Assembly (NCBI RefSeq): GCF_000340965.1
Contig: NZ_ANAY01000003.1
Coordinates: forward strand, 124,001 to 188,000
Reading direction: 5' to 3'
DNA length: 64,000 bases
Origin: Nocardiopsis kunsanensis DSM 44524
Lineage (GTDB): Bacteria > Actinomycetota > Actinomycetes > Streptosporangiales > Streptosporangiaceae
Shown here in pieces: positions 56,825 to 64,000 of the stretch; within the stretch, counting starts at the first letter, position 1, and each line of letters begins with the position of its first letter. The notes beneath the pieces are model-generated. The model was not told the origin of the DNA. It saw only the letters and a list, made by a program, of their open reading frames with translations, and did not search any database. Made by a program: the position numbers and the translations under genes.

Positions 56825-58725
56825 GGGAGAGCAACTACCGGCGCCGGGTCGGTGCGGTCCGGCCCAGCCACCTGATGTTCACCAGCGGGGTGGGGGCCTT
56901 GGTGGACCTGCCCAACTTCGCGGTGCTGGTGCGCGGCCTGGACGATTGGAACTACACCCACGCCTACGGTTGGGAGCCCATCGAGGAGCCGCGCCTGTTG
57001 GAGGCGGTGCGCCGCAACAAACGCCACCGCAAGGTCGGTGAGCTGCGGCCCGCGCCGTGGACCGAGGGGTTGGAGCGCGATCCCGGCGGGGTGGCCTCCA
57101 AGGTGGGGGTGCCCACCCTGCCCTTCCCCGACTGGTTCCGGTGCACCATCTGCAACGAGCTGGGGCAGTTGGACTCGGACGCCTTCGCTTTCGAGAACGC
57201 GAACCCGCGCCGCCCGCACGAGGCCCGGTTCACGCACAACACCGGTGCCCACCGGGGGCGCAAACCCCTGGCGGTCGCGGCCCGGTTCGTGTTGGCCTGC
57301 GCCGAGGGGCATCTGGACGAGTTCCCCTACCGGCACTTCGTGCACCGGGGTGAGGCCTGCCCGAAGGCGAGCCATCCCCGGCTGCGGATGGACGACCGCG
57401 GCGGCAACATCGGCGCCAACGTGGAGTTGTCCTGCATCAGTTGCGGTGAGCGGCGCAACCTGCGGGAAGCCACCGGCGAGCGTGGGTTGGCGAACCTGCC
57501 GCGCTGCCGGGGCCGCCACCCGCACCTGCGCCGGTTCGAGGAGGGCGGGTGCGGCGAGCAGCCGCGGGTGTTGGTGCTGGGCGCCTCCAACCAGTGGTTC
57601 TCGGAGGTGCTGTCCGCGCTGGCGCTGCCCCGGGCGGAGTCCGGGAAGCTGGAGGAGCTGGTGGCGGAGTACTGGGAGATGTTGTCGGAGACCCCCAAGG
57701 ACGGGTACCCGACCCTGCGCCGTTTCGCTCCCCCCATGCGCGACCACTTCCATGCCTGGGACGACGACACCGTGTATGCGGCGGTGGAGCGCCACCGTGC
57801 GTCTCTGAACGGCCGGGGCGAGAAGGAGGAGCCGCCGGCCGCCCCGGACCTGCGCACCGCCGAGTGGGAGGTGCTCTCGGCCGCCGAACCGCCGGAGGCC
57901 ACCGACGACTTCGCGGTGCGGCGCGCGCCCGAAGGGGTGCCGGCCGAGCTGCGCGGGCACTTCAGCGACGTGCTGCAGGTGGAACGGTTGCGGGAGGTGC
58001 GGGCGCTGACCGGTTTCACCCGGTTGGACGCCCCCGACCCCGACGATCCCTCCCTGGTGGCCTCGGCGCCGCTGTCGAGACTGGATCCGGAGTGGTTGCC
58101 CGCCAGCGAGGTGCGCGGTGAGGGGATGTTCCTGCGCGTGCCCGAGGACCTGCTCCAGGCCTGGGAGAAGCGGGTGGAGGATTCCCACGAGATGGGGCTG
58201 CACCGGGAGGCGTACGCGACCTACCGGAGCAACCGCTATTCGCACCGGCTCCCCGGCGGGTTCGAGGCGATGAAGTACTGGCCGGGTGAGCGCTACATCG
58301 CCCTGCACACCCTCTCGCACCTGCTCATCCGCACCATCGCCCTGGACTGCGGCTACAACTCGGCCAGCCTGTCCGAACGCATCTACGCCGGCGGCGACGA
58401 GCAGGACCCGCGGGCCGGCATCCTCATCTACACCGCGGTCCCCGACGCCGAGGGCACCCTGGGCGGGTTGGTCTCCCAGGCCGAGCCGGACCGGCTGACA
58501 CGTCTGGTGCGGCGGGCCCTGTCGGAGGCGATGCGGTGCTCCTCCGACCCCTTGTGCGCCGAACGGCTGCCCCAAGCGCAGGCCGACTTCCTGCACGGGG
58601 CGGCCTGCCACGTGTGCCTGTTCGTCTCCGAGACCACGTGCGAGCGCGGCAACCGGTTCCTGGACCGCAGGTTCGTGGTCCCTGTCGGCGGCCGGGACCT
58701 GGCCCTCTACCCTGAACCGTTGTGA
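56821..58725 (+). CDS. drmB: DISARM protein DrmB (DUF1998)
   Basis: The 634-residue protein begins YRRRVGAVRPSHLMFTSGVGALVDLPNFAVLVRGLDDW, the usual DrmB opening. It has zinc-like cysteine pairs (CTICNELGQLD; CISCGERRN) and the DUF1998 C-terminus (LHTLSHLLIRTIALDCGYNSASLSERIY ... GAACHVCLFVSETTCERGNRFLDRRF). DrmB forms a complex with DrmA in DISARM. The start overlaps drmA by 4 bases and the end overlaps drmC by 4. Confidence 0.95.
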   Translation: MRESNYRRRVGAVRPSHLMFTSGVGALVDLPNFAVLVRGLDDWNYTHAYGWEPIEEPRLLEAVRRNKRHRKVGELRPAPWTEGLERDPGGVASKVGVPTLPFPDWFRCTICNELGQLDSDAFAFENANPRRPHEARFTHNTGAHRGRKPLAVAARFVLACAEGHLDEFPYRHFVHRGEACPKASHPRLRMDDRGGNIGANVELSCISCGERRNLREATGERGLANLPRCRGRHPHLRRFEEGGCGEQPRVLVLGASNQWFSEVLSALALPRAESGKLEELVAEYWEMLSETPKDGYPTLRRFAPPMRDHFHAWDDDTVYAAVERHRASLNGRGEKEEPPAAPDLRTAEWEVLSAAEPPEATDDFAVRRAPEGVPAELRGHFSDVLQVERLREVRALTGFTRLDAPDPDDPSLVASAPLSRLDPEWLPASEVRGEGMFLRVPEDLLQAWEKRVEDSHEMGLHREAYATYRSNRYSHRLPGGFEAMKYWPGERYIALHTLSHLLIRTIALDCGYNSASLSERIYAGGDEQDPRAGILIYTAVPDAEGTLGGLVSQAEPDRLTRLVRRALSEAMRCSSDPLCAERLPQAQADFLHGAACHVCLFVSETTCERGNRFLDRRFVVPVGGRDLALYPEPL

Positions 58726-59504
58726 CGATCCCCGCTGACAGACCCCCGTTCGAAGAGGCCGCCGCCGCGGCCGCGCCCCGGTTGGGCGCGGCCGGGCTGC
58801 GGGCCGTGGCCACCCGCATGGCAGAAGGATGGCCCGACCAGGCCGTCCTGGGTGCGGTGCGTGACCGGGAGACGGTGGCGCCCGTACTCGCCGCGGCCGC
58901 GCAGGAGGAGATCGCCCCGGCCGAGGCCGCAGCGTACCTGCGCGGGCTGGCCGCAGGGCACAGCGCCGCCTCGGAGGCAGTGACGGTGGAGACGGTGTGG
59001 ACCGGACCCAGTACCCACGCGGTCCCGGTGCGCGCCACCGCCCAGGTGTTGGTGGAGCTGGTCGAGAGCGCCGAGCACGAGTTGGTCCTGATGACGTACT
59101 CGGCCACCCGCCACCGGCGGGTCCGTGAGGCGTTGGGCGCCGCGGCCGGGCGCGGGGTCGCGGTGTCGGTGGTCGTGGAGACCGCGGCCGGGGCCCAGGG
59201 CACGCTCGGTGGGCGCGAACCGGGGGCGGCCTTCGCCGGCGTGGGCGGGCTGCGGCTGTGGCACTGGCCCGTGGAGGGCCGCCCGAACCGGTACGCGCGC
59301 AGCCACGCCAAGATCGCGGTGGCCGACCGCCGCTCGCTGCTGGTCTCCAGCGCCAATCTGACCCAGAGCGGGGTGGAGCGCAGCATCGAGGCGGGCCTGC
59401 TGGTGCGCGGAGGTGCGGTGCCGGTGCGTGTGGCCGAGCACGTCGCCGAGCTCCAGGCCCGGGGCGTGTTGGTGCCGCTTAAGGCGGGGGCGGGCGATGA
59501 GTGA
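58722..59504 (+). CDS. drmC: DISARM protein DrmC (phospholipase D-like)
   Basis: The 260-residue protein has one HKD motif of the PLD superfamily, RSHAKIAVADRRSLLVSSANLTQSG (about 193-217; His, Lys and Asp in H-x-K-x4-D). It also has the DrmC-type helical N-terminus and VLVELVESAEHELVLMTYSATRHRRVREAL. PLD-like proteins of this type can be nucleases. In DISARM, drmC has been reported as not always essential. The GTG start overlaps drmB by 4 bases. The end overlaps the next methyltransferase gene by 8 bases, so transcription and translation continue beyond the canonical system. Confidence 0.92.
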   Translation: MTIPADRPPFEEAAAAAAPRLGAAGLRAVATRMAEGWPDQAVLGAVRDRETVAPVLAAAAQEEIAPAEAAAYLRGLAAGHSAASEAVTVETVWTGPSTHAVPVRATAQVLVELVESAEHELVLMTYSATRHRRVREALGAAAGRGVAVSVVVETAAGAQGTLGGREPGAAFAGVGGLRLWHWPVEGRPNRYARSHAKIAVADRRSLLVSSANLTQSGVERSIEAGLLVRGGAVPVRVAEHVAELQARGVLVPLKAGAGDE

Positions 59505-61337
59505 GTCCCCGAAGGAGCAGGGCGTGGTGGGCTCGGCCGACATCGCCCGGTTGGCCGGGGTGCGCCGGCCGGCCGTGAGCAACTGGCGGCGGCGCTTCGA
59601 CGACTTCCCGGCGCCGGTGGCCGGCTCGGCGGACCGGCCCTTGTTCGCGCTGCGGGAGGTCCAGGAGTGGTGCCGCGCGCACGGCAAGGATTTCGAGGAC
59701 GACGAGTCGGAGCTGCTGTGGCAACGCGTCCGGGCCGAGGTGCCGGACCTGCGCAGGACCGCGTTCCTGGGCTGTGTCGGCCGGGTGCTGACCGGCAGGA
59801 CCGCTGTCGAGGACGTGGCTGCTGAATGGCGGGAACTGGCCGAGCAGGTGCCATCGGCCCAGGATCCGCAGCAGGTGTACGAGACTCTGGTGCTGCACTG
59901 GGGTGCTGGGCGCAGCCGGTCCGAGATCTCCGCCGAGGTGGCTTCGTGGATGGCCGACCTGGCCATGGTCGAACCGGGTGAGCGGGTTCTGGACCCCGCG
60001 TGCGCGGGCGGGGGCCTGTTGGTGGCGGCTTCCCGGCTCGGGGCAGAGATCACCCTGGGCCAGGACCGGGACGCCGACGCGGTGGCCATCGCCGACGCCC
60101 GCCTGAGCGGCCGCTCGAGGCTGCACGTGACGGCGGCCGGGGACTCCTTGCTCTCCCCGGCTCCGGCGTTGTCCGCGGAGCCCGCCGACGTAGTGCTGTG
60201 CGACCCGCCCTACCGGGAACGCGACTGGGGCCACGAGGAGCTGGCCGAGGACCCCCGGTGGGTCCACGGGCTGCCGCCGCGGGGTGAGAGCGAACTGGCC
60301 TGGGTCCAGCACTGTCTGTCCCTCGTGCGGCCCGGCGGGCGTGTGGTCGTGCTGGTGCCGGCATCGGTGTCCTACCGCCCTGGTGGTCGGCGTGTGCGTG
60401 CCGGCCTGGTGCGTTCGGGGGCGTTGACCGCGGTCCTCGAGGTGCCCGGAGAGGGGAGCGAGTCCGGGCTCCACGTGTGGGTACTGACCCGCCCCGGGCA
60501 GGAAACGCCTCCGCGGCACCGTGTCCTGTTGGCGGACGCGGCCGACCGGGACACCTCCCTGCGCCTGTACCGGGCCTTCCTAGCCGGGACCCTGCCCGAG
60601 GAGGTATCAGGGGCCCTGGCGGTGGAGGCCGCCGACCTGGTCGACGACGAGGTGGATCTGCGGCCGGCCCGGCATCGTGCCGAGGTCTCCGGGGGCCGGG
60701 CGGAGGCGCATTACGTTCCCCTTCTGGAGGAGATGGATGCCGCTCTGGCCCAGGCGCGCACGCTGGTCCGGGAACTGGGGCTCGAGGGATGCCAGACCCC
60801 GATGACGACATTGGGGGCTCTGTCGGACGAGGGCGCCGTGGAGCTGCACCGGGCCCCGGTGGCCATGGACACCGGGGAGGGCGACCTTCCCGTCCTGACC
60901 GTCAGTGACCTGCGCAAGGGGCGTCCGGCCGGTGAACGGTGCCGCTGGTTGCCGGGGCTGGTGACCACGGTCGAGGGTGATGTGGTCGTGGCCGAGACCG
61001 TACGCGAGGCCCCGGTACGGGTCGTACACGAGGAGGGCATCGCCCTGGGGCCGCGGCTGGTGCTGCTGCGCGCGGTGCCCGGCCGGCTCGACCCGCGATT
61101 CCTGGCCCGGGCCGTGCGGCCCGAGACAGTGGCGGCGGGCCGCACCGCGTCGGGCCGCGCCGACCTGCGCGGGCTGCGGGTGCCGGCGCTGTCGCTGGAG
61201 GACCAGCACGAGTACGTACGGCGCTGGGAAGAGCTCCAGCAGCAGCGGGAGCTCTCGGAACGGATCGCGGAACTGGGTGCCCGTCTGACGGAGTTGGGGC
61301 ACCGAGGACTGCAGGAGGGTGCATTGAGGGCGGAGCC

Positions 61338-61341
<4 letters not shown>
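59497..61341 (+). CDS. HTH-containing N6-adenine DNA methyltransferase appended to DISARM
   Basis: The 614-residue protein has an N-terminal MerR/excisionase-like helix-turn-helix (VGSADIARLAGVRRPAVSNWRRRFDDFPAP). It then has a type I-like methyltransferase core with VLDPACAGGGLLVAASRLG (about 163-181) and VLCDPPYRERDWG (DPPY near 236-239). The C-terminal 200 residues resemble a specificity region and end in a helix (EYVRRWEELQQQRELSERIAELGARLTEL). ATG 59497 overlaps drmC and the stop overlaps the kinase gene by 4 bases. A second methyltransferase is not part of described class 1 DISARM; it could widen self-marking or form a separate module with the kinase. Confidence 0.82.
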
Positions 61342-62897
<1,556 letters not shown>

Positions 62898-62900
<3 letters not shown>

Positions 62901-62933
62901 GGGCGTGGGGGCGAGCACTCGCTCACGCCCTCA
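62898..62933 (+). terminator. Terminator of the DISARM operon
   Basis: TGAGGGCGTG (62898-62907) and CACGCCCTCA (62924-62933) form a perfect 10-bp stem that includes the kinase stop codon, with a loop that can fold further (GCGAG/CTCGC). It marks the end of the seven-gene operon and also faces the convergent gene ending at 62975. Confidence 0.7.
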
Positions 62934-62974
62934 CAGCCCGGCTCCAGCGCAGCCCGGGAAAACCCCGCACGCCG

Positions 62975-63469
62975 TCACCGGCGCGTCAACAGCACATCGA
63001 TCCCGGTGTCCGGGTGGTAGCCCCAGGAAGCCTGGATGCCGTCCCACTCGGCCGTCTGGTTCCCGTCCAGGGCGCGGGTCGACTCCATCTGGGACACCAC
63101 GCTGTCGGGCGCGTCCAGCTCTTCGAGGACGCAGTGCAGTTCGGCCAGGCTGAGCCCGAGCACGTCATCGGTTCCCTGGTGGTCGAGGTCCAACGTCGCC
63201 CCGTCGTCACCGATTTGGGAGCTCATACCGTCCTCCAGGCCGCAGGGCTGGAGGGCGCCCTCGAAAGAAGCGGCGGGGAATTCGATGCTTCCTCCAGCGA
63301 GAGTCCCGCCGACCCCGATGAACAGGCCGATCGCGAGGCCGGTGCCGACCAGGAGCGGAGCGGACCGTGCTGGGCGCGCGGGAGGCGACACGGGGTACAT
63401 GGAGAGCGGGACAGGCCCGTGGAAGGGGCCTTCCGAAGGCACGCGGGGTGTGTTCGGCTGATGGGCCAT
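62975..63469 (-). CDS. Unknown membrane-anchored extracellular protein
   Basis: The 164-residue protein has a proline-rich cytoplasmic start (MAHQPNTPRVPSEGPFHGPVPL), one hydrophobic segment (SAPLLVGTGLAIGLFIGVGGTLAGG, about 37-62), and an extracellular part with CGLEDG....LDLDHQGTDDVLGLSLAELHCVLEELDAPDSVVSQMESTRALDGNQTAEWDGIQASWGYHPDTGIDVLL. Its two cysteines could form a disulfide. Two adjacent ATGs follow GGAGG; I use 63469, which has the better 5-base spacing. No family is recognised. The layout and a shared upstream 16-mer resemble the DUF4352 gene at 2635-3249. Confidence 0.65.
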   Translation of the reverse strand: MAHQPNTPRVPSEGPFHGPVPLSMYPVSPPARPARSAPLLVGTGLAIGLFIGVGGTLAGGSIEFPAASFEGALQPCGLEDGMSSQIGDDGATLDLDHQGTDDVLGLSLAELHCVLEELDAPDSVVSQMESTRALDGNQTAEWDGIQASWGYHPDTGIDVLLTRR

Positions 63470-63656
63470 CATGACCTCCGTGGGAGATGGGGGAGCCCCG
63501 CCCGGAGAACGGGGTTCGTGTTCCTGCTCGGTGCCGGTGCGGCGGGTCGGGTGGGTGATACGTCGGGGCGCCCCGCGGGCAGGGGCCGGTTCAGGGCACA
63601 GCACGGGCCGGACGGGCGCGGGCCCCGCCACGGGCGCCTTCGGGAACTTCGCCTGT

Positions 63657-63672
63657 GAACAATATACATAAA
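63657..63672 (-). promoter_or_regulatory. Promoter-like 16-mer shared with the DUF4352 gene
   Basis: On the minus strand TTTATGTATATTGTTC (63672-63657) differs at two positions from the element at 3357-3342 upstream of the DUF4352 gene. It lies about 190 bases upstream of the gene starting at 63469 and probably contains its -10. Confidence 0.4.
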
Positions 63673-63784
63673 GTATGAAAATGTCGCTAACAAATATTAC
63701 TCAGAAGCCTTGTGCACTCCACCGCGCGGAGCGTGCGCCTGCGGGGCGCCGAGCGCACGCCGGCACGAGCGGCTCCCGGGTCGG

Positions 63785-63815
63785 CAACACCGGCAGCACC
63801 GGCAGCACCGGCACA
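63785..63815. repeat. Short 9-base tandem repeat
   Basis: Units of the type CACCGGCAG/CACCGGCAA occur three to four times in a row. The array is too short and regular in GC content to suggest more than simple-sequence expansion. Confidence 0.5.
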
Positions 63816-63982
63816 CGGGCGGCCTCCGGGAGGCCCCGCAGGAGCGCGGGCGTTCGCAGGCTCGCCCCTCGACCGCACCGCACGCGCGGGGAAAAGCCTC
63901 GCCGGCCCGGAAACCACCACGTGTTGACGGCGCAAACACTCCGACACTGTGAGTGAACCCCGAACACGTGTACTGTGCACAC

Positions 63983-64000
63983 ATGGACTCCCGCGCCCGC
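63983..64000 (+). CDS. Possible gene start at window edge (partial)
   Basis: An ATG at 63983 begins MDSRAR and runs off the window. Upstream is TTGACG (-35-like, about 63924) and GAACACGTGTAC at 63961-63972, which resembles an actinobacterial SOS box (GAAC-N4-GTTC) with one mismatch. Only six codons are visible, so the product cannot be named. Confidence 0.3.

Larger units (their letters stand above)
63470..63982. other. Right-end intergenic region
   Basis: No gene is supported in this 513-base stretch. It contains the AT-rich promoter segment at 63657-63710, a short 9-base tandem repeat near 63785-63815, and a TTGACG-containing region before the last ATG. Several overlapping open frames at 63670-63980 are cysteine/arginine/proline-rich on both strands and look like GC-rich noise. 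Confidence 0.6.

Noticed and set aside
59413..59496. Upstream start for the HTH methyltransferase
   Set aside because: The extra 28 residues are a Cys/Arg-rich shadow of drmC; ATG 59497 begins a sensible protein and overlaps the drmC stop.
63785..63815. Possible CRISPR-like repeat
   Set aside because: The units are only 9 bases, directly adjacent and without spacers; no CRISPR array or cas gene is present in the window.
63961..63972. SOS-box-like GAACACGTGTAC before the last ATG
   Set aside because: It has a mismatch to the GAAC-N4-GTTC form and the following gene is only six codons long in the window, so a LexA site cannot be claimed.
63687..63984. Several overlapping open frames rich in Cys, Arg, Pro and Gly
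   Set aside because: They occur on both strands and in several frames at once, lack ribosome sites and contain simple repeats, so they look like GC-rich noise.

Overview
The window is high-GC DNA from a filamentous actinomycete. The gene content best fits the Nocardiopsis/Streptomonospora group: several XRE regulators with a DUF5753-type sensor domain next to DUF397 or DUF6879 partners, an RsbW-like ATPase, F420/FMN-type luciferase-like oxidoreductases and many GTG/TTG starts. Species assignment is an inference. I see no rRNA, tRNA or CRISPR array.

Region 1 (1-13.8 kb) is mostly metabolic and transport genes: a truncated luciferase-like monooxygenase whose near-identical second copy lies at 11.3 kb, an FUSC-type membrane protein, a DUF4352 protein, fmdB-fmdA (formamidase), a broken Imm-5-like gene, a membrane protein with a winged-helix regulator behind a clear palindromic operator, an SDR/flavin-monooxygenase operon behind a TPP riboswitch, a frameshifted cysteine-motif gene, a NUDIX hydrolase and an MFS transporter.

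Region 2 (13.8-18 kb) is a tightly overlapping three-gene operon: superfamily 1 helicase, DarT-like ADP-ribosyltransferase, and ADP-ribosylglycohydrolase fused to a VOC domain. It looks like a toxin/reversal pair with a DNA helicase. Region 3 (18-24 kb) holds a TetR/MFS efflux pair, an Imm-5-like gene and the first XRE/DUF6879/DUF397 module. Region 4 (24-27.3 kb) is an unfamiliar operon (zinc-ribbon protein, phosphotransferase-like kinase, nucleotidyltransferase-like protein) preceded by the same octamers that precede the XRE gene. Region 5 (27.3-31 kb, minus strand) is a four-gene operon in which a small helical protein and a large P-loop protein share a VVV(A/G)GRDA motif, as in NLR-like or amyloid-signalling immune pairs.

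Region 6 (31-42.5 kb) combines two more XRE/DUF6879 modules with two peptide-natural-product loci. One is an albusnodin-like lasso peptide cluster (precursor, Asn-synthetase-like cyclase, B protein, two GNAT acetyltransferases). The other is a microcin C-like cassette: a MccB-like adenylating enzyme, a HIT hydrolase of the kind that can give immunity, and an opposite-strand 7-codon ORF, MNDDGNN, with an ideal ribosome site and its own terminator.

Region 7 (42.5-45.4 kb) has an XRE/DUF397 pair and two unknown genes. Region 8 (45.7-62.9 kb) is a complete class 1 DISARM anti-phage operon (drmD-drmMI-drmA-drmB-drmC) that continues without a break into an extra HTH/N6-adenine methyltransferase and a Ser/Thr kinase. 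All junctions in it overlap, so it reads as one seven-gene defence operon. The right end holds a membrane-anchored unknown protein and the first codons of another gene. Overall the window is an accessory island rich in defence, conflict and RiPP systems, with several decayed duplicates.
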